A DNA stretch of 64,000 bases from Paenibacillaceae bacterium (GTDB taxonomy: Bacteria; Bacillota; Bacilli; Paenibacillales; NBRC-103111). The stretch covers positions 1-64,000 of the forward strand of contig JAQSYI010000047.1 in the NCBI GenBank assembly GCA_029256185.1. Reading direction: 5' to 3'. The translations under genes were made by a program, and so were the position numbers. The notes under the pieces are model-generated. The model was not told where the DNA came from. It saw only the letters and a list, made by a program, of their open reading frames with translations, and did no database searches. Below, piece by piece: positions 1 through 7,788 of the stretch; positions within the stretch are counted from its first letter, which is position 1; each line of letters begins with the position of its first letter.

Positions 1-70
1 ACAAATGTTCTTATTTCAAGCAAAAAATAAGCTGTTAGAAATTTGCCGGGAAGCTGGAGGCTAAGTCGAT

Positions 71-238
71 TTATAGGAAAGACTCAGCTCATAAGGAGGT
101 GTTGGAACCAGGTGTTTTATAGAATGGACTAAGCTCGCAAGAAGTGTCGAACCAAGCGTTTTATAGAATGGACTTTGCAAGAAGTGTCGAACCAAGCGTT
201 TTATAGAATGGACTAAGCTTGCAAGGAGGTGTTGAACC
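71..238. repeat. Degenerate direct repeats, about 40-46 bp period
   Basis: Four partial copies of a unit reading roughly TTATAGAATGGACT, AAGCTCGCAAG, then GAAGTGTCGAACCA follow one another, with copy junctions near 81, 127, 171 and 211. The period shrinks from 46 to 40 bp because small blocks are missing in the third copy. The two central copies are nearly identical, which suggests recent duplication. The copies are contiguous with no unique spacers. The remainder of the first 435 bases shows no convincing gene: an 85-codon open frame from 219 runs through repeat and terminator DNA and has no family-like features. Confidence 0.75.
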
Positions 239-394
239 TTTTCTGATTAAAGGGGATAGTCTTTGGAAAGATGCGATACTACATACAACCCGACTCTCCT
301 GCACCCGGACTTCTTATTCACCGACAGGATCTTCTGATCCACCCGCAGGTTCTGAAAAAGAATCATTGCCCACACCTATACTTTCTGGCAAATT

Positions 395-437
395 AAAAAA
401 GACGGCTTCTCCTATAATAAGGGAACCAGCCGTCTTT
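395..437 (-). terminator. Rho-independent terminator of the SufR-like gene
   Basis: The arms AAAGACGGCT and AGCCGTCTTT pair perfectly, and on the minus strand the second arm runs into a T tract. The first arm overlaps the stop codon of the regulator gene. Confidence 0.85.
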
Positions 438-1092
438 AGAGGGTTTCATTTATTGGTCCCTGAGGGGACTCCTTGATCCGGTAAGAGCATTTGCAACCGC
501 CCTTGGTCATGCAGTCGGTACGCTCCACTTCCGCGCCAAGCAGCTTCTGGAACAGCATCAACTCACATTTGCAGGCTTCTTCATATTGATTGGCAACCTG
601 CGTAATGGGGCAATTAAACTCATTAAGGGTATAGTCACCGCTTGCGTTCTTCTCCCAACTGGCCATATACCCGTTGGAGTTCTGGATTTCGGTCAGCTCC
701 GCCACCCGCTCCTCCAGATTCTTGCCCTGCATTCTCGATGCATATCTATCTTGCATCTTCTGCTTGCGCCCCTCGAATAAACGGCCGACAGGATCATCTC
801 CTTCACCAGCCTTCAGTTCTCCAAGCAGATCAAGTGTCAGCAGATGATAGTTCTTGGGGAACAGATCATCCGCGGCAGAGGTCAGGGAATAGAGATGTGA
901 AGGTCTTCCCATGGCCTGCCGGGAAATTTTGGCTTCGATCAGGCCGTCCCGCTCCAACGTATTCAGATGCCTGCGTACAGCCATCTCCGTAATGCCCAAC
1001 TGCTTCGCCATCTCACTGACGGCCAGAGAGCCCTTGGTCTTCATCATAGTCAAAAGCACCTTGCGAGTCGACGAATCCGGATCCTTGCTCAA
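436..1092 (-). CDS. SufR-like iron-sulfur transcriptional regulator
   Basis: A winged-helix DNA-binding domain of the DeoR/ArsR kind fills about residues 7-70 (recognition region ITEMAVRRHL). The C-terminal half has cysteines at about 161, 174, 176, 194, 200 and 202. The C-x12-C spacing followed by later cysteines resembles the cluster-binding tail of SufR-type regulators (COG2345), which sense an Fe-S cluster and repress suf genes. I chose the TTG at 1092 because AAGGGGGGGTG lies 7 bases before it; a GTG at 1113 would add seven residues but has a poor ribosome site. No suf genes are in the window, so the target is unknown. Fe-S sensing is inferred from the cysteines. Gene confidence is high, the SufR assignment moderate. 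Confidence 0.85.
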   Translation of the reverse strand: MSKDPDSSTRKVLLTMMKTKGSLAVSEMAKQLGITEMAVRRHLNTLERDGLIEAKISRQAMGRPSHLYSLTSAADDLFPKNYHLLTLDLLGELKAGEGDDPVGRLFEGRKQKMQDRYASRMQGKNLEERVAELTEIQNSNGYMASWEKNASGDYTLNEFNCPITQVANQYEEACKCELMLFQKLLGAEVERTDCMTKGGCKCSYRIKESPQGPINETL

Positions 1093-1129
1093 TCCTTCAC
1101 CCCCCCTTGTCACCTTTATTTTATCTTAT

Positions 1130-1180
1130 ACTTGTGCATAAGTAAAATTATTATACAAAAAAGTATCATAAATTGGGCAA
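1130..1180 (-). promoter_or_regulatory. Promoter and palindrome upstream of SufR-like gene
   Basis: On the minus strand a TATAAT box (1150-1155) is followed, just downstream, by the near-palindrome ACTTATGCACAAGT (1130-1143, 12 of 14 positions symmetric). The only -35 candidate, TTGCCC at 1175-1180, is 19 bases away. A palindrome just downstream of the -10 box suits a repressor site, so autoregulation is plausible. Confidence 0.5.
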
Positions 1181-1187
1181 AAACGCC

Positions 1188-1622
1188 TCACGGCGTTTCT
1201 CCCAACTCTCTGGCAATAAAAATCCGGACATTGCGGGAAAAGATCAACAGCTCATTCCTGAAGCCCTGCGCTACATCCAGCAGTTCCTTATGATCCACGG
1301 TGAGATAGCCTTGTACCAGCGGTTTGCGGAGCCGGACCAGACGAATCAAATAATCTGCCTGCTCCTGCTCCACCACCCCTTCCTCCTGCAGAATCCGGAT
1401 AATGTCCTCATAGCTTCCCGCATCCCGCAGAATAAATCCGTCGATGAGCAGACTTCCGATATCGGTGACAGTCTCCAAAGCCAGATGAACAGCCCGCTCA
1501 ATAGCAGCTTGGAGAACAACATCCCCTTCCGACCATGTATTAAGGACGTTCCCGGCAAGCTCTGTCACCCGCGGAATGAATTGCAAGAGAGCTTCAATCT
1601 GCTGAAGATTCACATACAGCAT
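1188..1622 (-). CDS. HepT/YutE-like DUF86 protein
   Basis: A 144-residue, mostly helical protein of the DUF86/HepT-like family, which includes RNase toxins of HepT-MntA modules and Bacillus YutE. The family core RX4HXY motif appears here as R99-KPLV-Q104-G-Y106, so the usual histidine is glutamine. No MntA-type nucleotidyltransferase lies next to it, which argues against a working toxin-antitoxin pair. It starts 3 bases after the thiD stop and is almost certainly cotranscribed with thiD. The family call is fairly secure; nuclease activity is doubtful. Confidence 0.8.
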   Translation of the reverse strand: MLYVNLQQIEALLQFIPRVTELAGNVLNTWSEGDVVLQAAIERAVHLALETVTDIGSLLIDGFILRDAGSYEDIIRILQEEGVVEQEQADYLIRLVRLRKPLVQGYLTVDHKELLDVAQGFRNELLIFSRNVRIFIARELGETP

Positions 1623-1625
1623 GCG

Positions 1626-2429
1626 TTATCCTCTCTTCCTGCTGTAAGCCCAGTGATTGGTAGGCCCGTGCCCCTGGCCCAAGCCAAGCTCATCTTGGAT
1701 AGCACAAGAGATGAACTCCTTCGCCGTGCGTACGGAGGACTCAAGAGAATCTCCCCTGGCCAGACAGGCTGTTATCGCCGCTGAGAAGGTGCAGCCTGTT
1801 CCATGGGTATGCCTCGTGTCATAACGTACTCCCTCAAGCAGCAACCATGAAGTTCCGTCATATCCTACATCTGTAGGCGCTCCCTGCATATGCCCGCCCT
1901 TGACAACGACGGCTTTCGCCCCGTACTCCTCCACGATCCGCCTTGCCGCCTGCTTCATCTCTTCCACATTACGGATCGGCCTTCCGGTGAGCACCTCCGC
2001 CTCGGGCACATTGGGGGTCACCACGCTGGCTACAGGCAGCAACACCCTCCGGAGTACGTCCTTGGCGGAATCAGCCAAAAGCGCCGCCCCTCCCTTGGCA
2101 ATCATCACCGGGTCTACCACCAGATGAGGGAAGCTATGCTCTTTCACTTTGGCCGCCACCAGCTCAATCACCTCCGGCTGGGAGAGCATCCCGGTCTTCA
2201 CGGCGTCCACACCGATATCGGTCACCACGGCGTCTATTTGTTGTGCTATTCCTTCCAGCGCCACATCGTATATGCCTGTTACTCCCAGTGTGTTCTGGAC
2301 GGTTATCGCCGTAATAGCCGACATGCCGAATACATCCAGCATCTGAAATGTTTTCAGATCCGCCTGAATGCCCGCTCCCCCTCCGCTGTCCGAACCGGCG
2401 ATAGTCAGTGCCCTTGGAACGCTTGGCAT
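1626..2429 (-). CDS. thiD: Hydroxymethylpyrimidine/phosphomethylpyrimidine kinase
   Basis: ThiD phosphorylates HMP and then HMP-phosphate in thiamine synthesis in the cytoplasm. The 267-residue product has the ribokinase-fold N-terminal motif TIAGSDSGGGAGIQADLKT, the DPVM segment in the middle and the C-terminal THGTGCTFSAAI anion hole with its catalytic-region cysteine. The ATG at 2429 is chosen over an upstream one at 2537 because AAGGAGG lies 8 bases before it and all homology starts here. It heads a two-gene unit with the HepT-like gene. No TPP riboswitch is recognisable in the short upstream region. Confidence 0.95.
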   Translation of the reverse strand: MPSVPRALTIAGSDSGGGAGIQADLKTFQMLDVFGMSAITAITVQNTLGVTGIYDVALEGIAQQIDAVVTDIGVDAVKTGMLSQPEVIELVAAKVKEHSFPHLVVDPVMIAKGGAALLADSAKDVLRRVLLPVASVVTPNVPEAEVLTGRPIRNVEEMKQAARRIVEEYGAKAVVVKGGHMQGAPTDVGYDGTSWLLLEGVRYDTRHTHGTGCTFSAAITACLARGDSLESSVRTAKEFISCAIQDELGLGQGHGPTNHWAYSRKRG

Positions 2430-2600
2430 TGGATCATTCCTCCTTATATTATGGCAGTTTAGAACCCCGGCAATGTATATTTCGGATATTTTGGCAGGCA
2501 GCAGTTTTCCACCAGGAAAATCCGCCCCGCCAAACACCCTCTTAGTTTATCGGTGCCCCAATAGCCCCGTCAAGCTGTCTGCCAATGGACCCGCAATAAA

Positions 2601-2630
2601 AGCAAAAGCTGCCGAAAGAGTCCGGCAGCT
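2601..2630 (-). terminator. Terminator after TPR membrane protein gene
   Basis: The arms AGCTGCCG and CGGCAGCT form an 8-bp stem, followed on the minus strand by TTTTGCTTTT. Confidence 0.75.
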
Positions 2631-2688
2631 CTGATCATGTACTGAGCATGTATGGCTGGTCCCTTCTATGTCATGCCCGTCAAGACTT

Positions 2689-3357
2689 CTATACCCGTTT
2701 AAGGCTGGACAGAAGCGCCCAGCGACGCTCTGACTTGCGCTTGTACTTGGGCAGGCCGCGGTAAATCCGCCTTGTCTGCTCGTATGCGTCTCTGGCAGCT
2801 TCCTTGTTGCCCATCGACTCATAGAGCTGGCCCATGCGGTAATACGCCTCGCAGGAGGAAGAATGCACCTCCCTGAGCTCCTCCAGATAACGGAGAGACT
2901 TGTCGGGATGTGCTGTCATATTCGCTTCGCTCAGCCAGAGATAAGGATCGCCGTAATGCACCCGCGGATTCCGCTCCAGTCCCTGAACGATCAGCGCCTC
3001 TCCCTCCCGGCTATCGCCAAGCTTCAGCTTGCACAACCCCAGTTCAACCATAACCTCGGCAGATTCATCCATCACCGGAAGCACTTGCTCCAGATAATCG
3101 TGCGCCTGTTTGTAGCGCTTCTTCTCCAGATAGAGACGGGCGGCCTCCAGTTTGCTTCTGGTATCATGGGGATGGCCATCCAGCTCTCTTCTCACCGCTG
3201 ATAGTCTCCGGTTGCGTCTCAAGGGCTTCAGGATGCTGGGAGTAAGCCCGATAAACCGGCGCTCCAAAGCATAAGCCACGATCACAATCACGATAATAGC
3301 AAGGAAGGGGTTTCCTAGAAGGTTCCATAACAGGATGAATCCAAAAAATTTGCCCAT
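2689..3357 (-). CDS. TPR-repeat protein with N-terminal membrane anchor
   Basis: A 222-residue protein with one hydrophobic segment at about residues 6-30, then basic residues (LRRNRR) and about four tetratricopeptide-type helix pairs from about 60 to 200 (for example RLYLEKKRYKQAHDYLEQVL and YYRMGQLYESMGNKEAARDA). TPRs bind other proteins; the anchor would present them on the cytoplasmic face of the membrane. The partner is unknown. It is a single-gene unit with its own terminator. It is probably a conserved but uncharacterised Paenibacillaceae protein. Confidence 0.8.
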   Translation of the reverse strand: MGKFFGFILLWNLLGNPFLAIIVIVIVAYALERRFIGLTPSILKPLRRNRRLSAVRRELDGHPHDTRSKLEAARLYLEKKRYKQAHDYLEQVLPVMDESAEVMVELGLCKLKLGDSREGEALIVQGLERNPRVHYGDPYLWLSEANMTAHPDKSLRYLEELREVHSSSCEAYYRMGQLYESMGNKEAARDAYEQTRRIYRGLPKYKRKSERRWALLSSLKRV

Positions 3358-3499
3358 ATTCTCACCTCATTTGCCAAAAGGAATTCACTCCCATGATAGC
3401 ACGATAGGACGGAAGGAATAAAGCATTCCTTTTTGCAACTCCACAAAAACGGTGACCGTTTCAGGGGAGGAGAAAAATTCGGGCATACCAAGGCAAGCC

Positions 3500-3922
3500 T
3501 CACAGGTCCGGTGGATGCCTGCCGTTACTTGCCGAATGTGCAGCATAAGGGCTGAAGATTGCGCTGTCCGCCAGTTCTTGCTTGGCTTCCCATAAGCGTT
3601 GCTCCATAACTGAAGCAACTTCGCCGTAGTCCAGTATCTCCCGCTCGAATTCTGTCCGGTTGCAGCCCCCTCCATTCACCGATTCCACGAACCATTCTTC
3701 CGTCACATCATCAAAAGCCTGCCTCAGATCATTGTCGTACCAATCCAAGTCCAACTCCTCTTGCTTGCGGATCAGCTTGGAGAGCGTCAGACAGTCATCT
3801 TCTCCCTGAACGAACCAGGCCAGCATGGGCAGCGTTTCGCGGACCGGCCAGACCTTTATTTCACCATAGAGCTTACCGTCGCTTGGAATCACTCTGGAAA
3901 ATTCGGCTTTTTTAATATGCAT
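3500..3922 (-). CDS. Hypothetical acidic protein, 140 residues
   Basis: I do not recognise the family. The product begins MHIKKAEFSRVIPSDGKLY and is rich in Asp, Glu and Trp with no membrane segment or signal peptide, so it is probably a cytoplasmic soluble protein. A GAGAGGGAG ribosome site sits 7 bases before the ATG at 3922; an open frame continues upstream but without a start signal. The codon composition matches the neighbours. No operon partner is evident. Confidence 0.65.
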   Translation of the reverse strand: MHIKKAEFSRVIPSDGKLYGEIKVWPVRETLPMLAWFVQGEDDCLTLSKLIRKQEELDLDWYDNDLRQAFDDVTEEWFVESVNGGGCNRTEFEREILDYGEVASVMEQRLWEAKQELADSAIFSPYAAHSASNGRHPPDL

Positions 3923-4113
3923 ACAACTACTCCCTCTCTTAAAACACTGTTCTTCCCCAGTAGGATTCCCGCTATTGTAGAGGATTATCATTATCTTCAG
4001 AATGGCAGTTGTTTTCGCTGCGTGATCCTGTTTACAATAGATCTGAAACATATTAGAGCCGGAACATATGCAAGAAGCCGCCGGCAGGCCGGAATAGCGA
4101 GAGGAGAAATGAA

Positions 4114-4371
4114 ATGAGCGTATTGGAGCAAATTATGGGGATCCGCGAGGCATCTTGCAGATGGGGATTGCCGCCTGAAGATATCCGCCGCCTGTGCCGA
4201 GAGGGAAGACTGCAAGCCATCCTGCTGGATGGGGAGGATGGTCCGTGGGTACTGCTCAAAGACCAGCCCAATCCGGTTACCGGGGAGCCAACCCCGCGCC
4301 AGCAGCAGCGCACAAACGCAGATAAAGCATCCTACATGTCGACGAAACTGTTGGATGCTTTATATGAGTGA
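4114..4371 (+). CDS. Small helix-turn-helix protein, 85 residues
   Basis: The first 40 residues (GIREASCRWGLPPEDIRRLCREGRL) look like the MerR/excisionase-type helix-turn-helix in which a helix reads tables of the form AS-x-x-G-x-x-x-x-x-I-x-x-x-C-x-x-G-R. The tail is short and polar. GAGAGGAG lies 8 bases before the ATG. It stands alone on the plus strand between minus-strand genes. It may be a DNA-binding adaptor or the remnant of an element-encoded excisionase, but no integrase is nearby. Confidence 0.65.
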   Translation: MSVLEQIMGIREASCRWGLPPEDIRRLCREGRLQAILLDGEDGPWVLLKDQPNPVTGEPTPRQQQRTNADKASYMSTKLLDALYE

Positions 4372-4394
4372 TTATATTTTATAAGGAATAGCGG

Positions 4395-4823
4395 TTATCC
4401 GCCATACACACTTCGGGAGACGATCTCATAAAGCTCCTGTTGCTGGGCCTGATGGACGGAGGCAGTGATGCTTCCAGATGCCAGCCGTTCATCAAGCTGC
4501 TTGGCAAGCTGGGATATCTGAAGGGAAATGACCTGATCCACGTCAGCGCCGCGGGACAAAGCAATCTCGGCTAACGAATATCCTTCATACAAGGCGTCAT
4601 AGATCTCAGCATCGGATGCAGTGCCAAGCGCCTTATGGAGAGGGTCGGAACTGGACGGGGAGAGCGTTTCGGAGGCAAGTTCTCCTGCTTCTCCACCGTC
4701 TGCCTTGTCCTGCAGGGCGAGCGGAGATGCATGGGCCGTATTGACCATTCCATTCCATGTTGCTCCGTTCAAGGTAACCATTATTGCTATAGTGCCGATT
4801 AATATGAGTTTTTTGGTCGTCAT
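4395..4823 (-). CDS. Secreted hypothetical protein, 142 residues
   Basis: The N terminus has a Lys-Lys start, a hydrophobic core (LILIGTIAIMVTL) and a likely signal-peptidase site after NTAHA, so the product is probably exported. The mature part is acidic and helical (DAEIYDALYEGYSLAEIALSRGADV), resembling short repeat or helix-hairpin segments, with no catalytic motif I recognise. The ATG at 4823 follows AAAAGGAG at good spacing; an in-frame ATG 18 codons upstream lacks a ribosome site. Function unknown. Confidence 0.7.
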   Translation of the reverse strand: MTTKKLILIGTIAIMVTLNGATWNGMVNTAHASPLALQDKADGGEAGELASETLSPSSSDPLHKALGTASDAEIYDALYEGYSLAEIALSRGADVDQVISLQISQLAKQLDERLASGSITASVHQAQQQELYEIVSRSVYGG

Positions 4824-5001
4824 AGGGGTATAGCTCCTTTTCCCAAGAGTGCTGTATTTTATTGAATCCGTTTTCACATGGCGTACACTTGTAATACGAA
4901 CTCGGGCCGGTTAGGTTTCACTTTCATACTTTCATTATAACTCCCTAACCTTAATCCCATATTAAAAAGCTCTGAAGAAAATCTGAAGCTGTCTGTGCAC
5001 G

Positions 5002-5043
5002 AAAAAAAAACTTCCTCACACCCTTGCGGATAAAAGGAAGTTC
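5002..5043 (-). terminator. Terminator after tRNA-Lys
   Basis: The arms AACTTCC and GGAAGTT flank a 20-base loop, followed by nine T on the minus strand. Confidence 0.8.
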
Positions 5044-5055
5044 CCTTGATTTATA

Positions 5056-5127
5056 TAGGCCCGGTGGGGGTCGAACCCACAACCTACCGATTAAGAGTCG
5101 GTTGCTCTGCCATTGAGCTACGGACCT
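5056..5127 (-). tRNA. tRNA-Lys (anticodon CTT)
   Basis: A full cloverleaf can be drawn on the minus strand: acceptor AGGTCCG/CGGGCCT (one G-U), D arm GCTC/GAGC, anticodon arm ACCGA/TCGGT with loop CTCTTAA (anticodon CTT), 5-base variable loop, T arm GTGGG/CCCAC with TTCGACC, discriminator A. The length is 72 bases and CCA is not encoded. It is a solitary tRNA with its own promoter and terminator. Confidence 0.97.
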
Positions 5128-5147
5128 GAACGTTTTGCGCAAGAAGT

Positions 5148-5176
5148 AATATACCACGGGCAAAAAAAGATGTCAA
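5148..5176 (-). promoter_or_regulatory. SigA promoter of tRNA-Lys
   Basis: A consensus TTGACA (5171-5176), a 17-base spacer and TATATT (5148-5153) lie on the minus strand, about 20 bases before the tRNA 5' end. Confidence 0.85.
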
Positions 5177-5198
5177 ACATTTTTTGACGTTTTTCAGC

Positions 5199-5250
5199 AA
5201 AAAAATCTGCGATCCGGCAGGCTGATCGTTATTCCCGTCACATGCCGGAT
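5199..5250 (-). terminator. Probable terminator of the oxidoreductase gene
   Basis: On the minus strand ATCCGGCA and TGCCGGAT pair around a 23-base loop, and a run of seven T starts five bases later. The long loop makes this weaker than the other terminators. Confidence 0.5.
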
Positions 5251-5289
5251 ACAGCGATGCAAATATTCCCAAGCTTCCTGCTATTCATG

Positions 5290-6276
5290 CTAATCTAAGT
5301 CCGCTCCGTACTCCAGCCCAATCTGCCTGCGGGCCTTCTCCATAATTTCTGTCACGGCCAGAGATACCTCATGGGAATTTACAGCGCTGTCCCGCACACC
5401 GCTTTGTATAAGATCAATAAACTCCTGCGCTTCGTAAAACATCGGCTGGAACACCTGGGAACGGGTAAGATTCTCAATCGTGCCGTCCTTGTAATATATT
5501 TTCACATCATAGGGCTGGCTGATCTTGTCGATGACCATGGTGCCGTTCTCCCCTTGAATCTCCGCCGGCAGATAAGAATCTGTAATCTTGGAATGCATGA
5601 TGATTCCGTCCATATCGTCATACTGCAGCACCATGCTGCCTTGTCCATCCACTCCCGACGAGAGCAGCACTCCGGAAGCCTGGACGGTATGGGGTTTGCC
5701 GAACAGGCAGATAACGGGATAAAGACAATAGATTCCCAGATCCATCAAGGAACCGCCGGCATAAACAGGATTGAAGGCATTAAGAACCGTTCCTTCCTTG
5801 AAAGCATCGTAGCGGGAGGAATATTGACAATAGCTGGCGAAATAACGCCGGATGCGTCCAAGCTTGTACAGATTGTCCTTGATTGTCCTGAAATTGGGCA
5901 TCAGAGTGGATTTAAGCGCCTCCATCAGCAGCACATCATTTTCTTTGGCTGACTCTATCATTTCCTGAAGCTCGCGGGAATTAACGGCGATGGGCTTCTC
6001 GCACAGCACATGCTTGCCGTGATTCATACAGATGATGGCCTGCCTGGCATGAAAAGAGTTGGGACTGGCTATGTACACCGCATCTACCAGATTGCTTGAC
6101 GCCATTTCATGAAGATCTGTGAACACTTCAGGGGCATCGTATTGTGCCGCGAAGCTCCTGCCCTTCTCTTCTGTCCGGGAATATACCGCCGTCAGAGCAA
6201 ACTGGTCGGTTTCCATAGCGCTTTGAATGAACCGGTCCGTAATCCAATTAGTTCCAATTACCCCGAATCGTATCAT
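5290..6276 (-). CDS. Gfo/Idh/MocA-family NAD(P)-dependent oxidoreductase
   Basis: The family oxidises or reduces sugars and inositols with NAD(P). The N-terminal Rossmann fold starts at MIRFGVIGT, the family signature CEKPIAVN is present at about residue 93, and the length (328) is usual. The substrate cannot be read from the sequence. Start choice: ATG at 6276 has GGGG six bases upstream and places the Rossmann strand at residue 2; an ATG at 6288 would add MGII. It is a single gene with no sugar genes next to it. Confidence 0.9.
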   Translation of the reverse strand: MIRFGVIGTNWITDRFIQSAMETDQFALTAVYSRTEEKGRSFAAQYDAPEVFTDLHEMASSNLVDAVYIASPNSFHARQAIICMNHGKHVLCEKPIAVNSRELQEMIESAKENDVLLMEALKSTLMPNFRTIKDNLYKLGRIRRYFASYCQYSSRYDAFKEGTVLNAFNPVYAGGSLMDLGIYCLYPVICLFGKPHTVQASGVLLSSGVDGQGSMVLQYDDMDGIIMHSKITDSYLPAEIQGENGTMVIDKISQPYDVKIYYKDGTIENLTRSQVFQPMFYEAQEFIDLIQSGVRDSAVNSHEVSLAVTEIMEKARRQIGLEYGADLD

Positions 6277-6400
6277 AATTATCCCCATTCTCTTTATATA
6301 CTATGTTGTCTCTTTTAACCTATTTTCTCACGGTCTATTCTCTGTGTCCAGAAGGAACGGAGATTGGTGCGGATATTTCGTCTTGCCGCATCTTTTTATG

Positions 6401-6443
6401 CGAACATATGTGTGGTATAATAAATAAAACGAACACGAGTTCT
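6401..6443 (+). promoter_or_regulatory. Promoter with two LexA-like (SOS) boxes
   Basis: A TATAAT box (6416-6421) is flanked by CGAACATATGTGTG (6401-6414) and CGAACACGAGTTCT (6430-6443). The Bacillus LexA/DinR box is CGAAC-N4-GTTCG; the second site matches 9 of the 10 fixed positions, the first about 7. Sites overlapping and just downstream of the -10 box are where a repressor would act. The downstream genes belong to DNA-repair-associated families, which supports SOS control. Confidence 0.7.
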
Positions 6444-6480
6444 CTTCGTGCAACATTGTCTACAAGGGAGGTTTTCTGTC

Positions 6481-7788
6481 GTGGAGGTTGTAGATAAGCT
6501 GGCCATCCTGTCCGACTCGGCAAAATATGACGTTGCCTGCACATCCAGCGGCGTGGATCGTAAGAGCAAGCCTGGAGCAATTGGCAACGCCGTGGGTATG
6601 GGCATCTGCCACAGCTTTTCTGCCGACGGGCGCTGCATTTCCCTGCTGAAGGTACTGATGACCAATTCCTGTATTTACGATTGCAGCTATTGTGTCAACC
6701 GCAAGTCCAACGATACCCGCCGGGCTGCTTTTACACCGCAGGAGCTGGCGGACTTGACTATCAACTTTTATAGGCGCAATTATATAGAGGGATTGTTCCT
6801 CAGCTCGGGCATCATGCGCAGTCCCGACTTCACCACCGAGCAGATGATCAAGGCTCTGGAGCTCTTGCGTGGAGAATACCGCTTCGGCGGCTATATTCAT
6901 GTGAAGGCCATCCCCGGCGCGGACAGCGCTCTGATCGCGCGGCTGGGACTGCTGGCTGACCGGATGAGCGTCAATATTGAGCTGCCCTCCCAGGAAAGCC
7001 TGAAGCTGCTGGCGCCGGACAAGACCAAGGAATCCATTCTCCGGCCCATGGGACTGATCAGGGAGAAGATTCAGGAGAACGGTACGGACCTGGTCAAATA
7101 CAGCCACGCGCCCCGATTCGTGCCCGCGGGGCAGAGCACGCAGCTGATTGTCGGAGCAACGCCCGAAACCGACTTCCGGATCTTGACGCTGACGGAAGGA
7201 CTGTACAAGCGCTACAGCTTGAAGCGGGTATTCTTCTCCGCCTATATGCCCGTGGTGGAGCATGCCCTGCTGCCCTCCACAGAGGTGAAGCCTCCCCTGC
7301 TGCGGGAGCACCGGCTTTATCAAGCGGACTGGCTGCTGCGCTTCTACGGGTTCGAGGCCAAGGAATTGCTCGACGAACGCAATCCCAACTTCAACCCCCT
7401 CATCGATCCCAAGTGCAATTGGGCCGTTCATCATATGGAACTGTTTCCCCTGGAAATCAACCGTGCGCCTTACGAGATGCTGCTGCGGGTGCCGGGGATT
7501 GGCGTGAGGAGCGCCCAGCGCATTCTGGCGGCGCGCCGGACTGCCACGCTGGACTTCCCCTCCCTGAAGAAGCTCGGGGTCGTACTAAAGCGGGCGCAAT
7601 ATTTCATTACCTGCAAGGGCAGGAGACTGGAGGGGTTGCGGGTGAATGAGAGCAATGTGCTGCGGGCCCTTGTGTCCGACAAGGGACTGAATATGCTGCA
7701 GCTGCCGCAGCCTGAACAGCTGACGCTGTTCGATGAATCGGCCGTGACCCGGGAGAGTGTGATCCAATGCCTTACCGGACAGATCTAG
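6481..7788 (+). CDS. Putative DNA modification/repair radical SAM protein (TIGR03916-like)
   Basis: This belongs to the radical SAM family found next to uracil-DNA-glycosylase-linked genes and predicted to act in DNA repair; its substrate is not known. The 4Fe-4S motif C64-x3-C68-x2-C71 (CIYDCSYC) is intact, extra cysteines precede it at 43 and 52, and a helix-hairpin-helix DNA-binding segment (RVPGIGVRSAQRILAARR) lies near residues 337-355. The GTG at 6481 is preceded by AGGGAGG at 9 bases and places the start after the LexA-like boxes. It overlaps the next gene by 22 bases, so the two are translationally coupled. Confidence 0.9.
   Translation: MEVVDKLAILSDSAKYDVACTSSGVDRKSKPGAIGNAVGMGICHSFSADGRCISLLKVLMTNSCIYDCSYCVNRKSNDTRRAAFTPQELADLTINFYRRNYIEGLFLSSGIMRSPDFTTEQMIKALELLRGEYRFGGYIHVKAIPGADSALIARLGLLADRMSVNIELPSQESLKLLAPDKTKESILRPMGLIREKIQENGTDLVKYSHAPRFVPAGQSTQLIVGATPETDFRILTLTEGLYKRYSLKRVFFSAYMPVVEHALLPSTEVKPPLLREHRLYQADWLLRFYGFEAKELLDERNPNFNPLIDPKCNWAVHHMELFPLEINRAPYEMLLRVPGIGVRSAQRILAARRTATLDFPSLKKLGVVLKRAQYFITCKGRRLEGLRVNESNVLRALVSDKGLNMLQLPQPEQLTLFDESAVTRESVIQCLTGQI

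Noticed and set aside
71..238. CRISPR array
   Set aside because: Copies are contiguous and degenerate with no unique spacers and no cas genes nearby.
219..476. 85-codon frame in the first 500 bases
   Set aside because: It runs through repeat DNA, a terminator and the end of the regulator gene.
3413..3431. AAGGAAT/ATTCCTT hairpin followed by T run on the plus strand
   Set aside because: No plus-strand gene ends before it; likely coincidence in a short gap.
6109..6497. Small plus-strand frames between the oxidoreductase and radical SAM genes
   Set aside because: They overlap the promoter and the oxidoreductase gene, with no ribosome sites.
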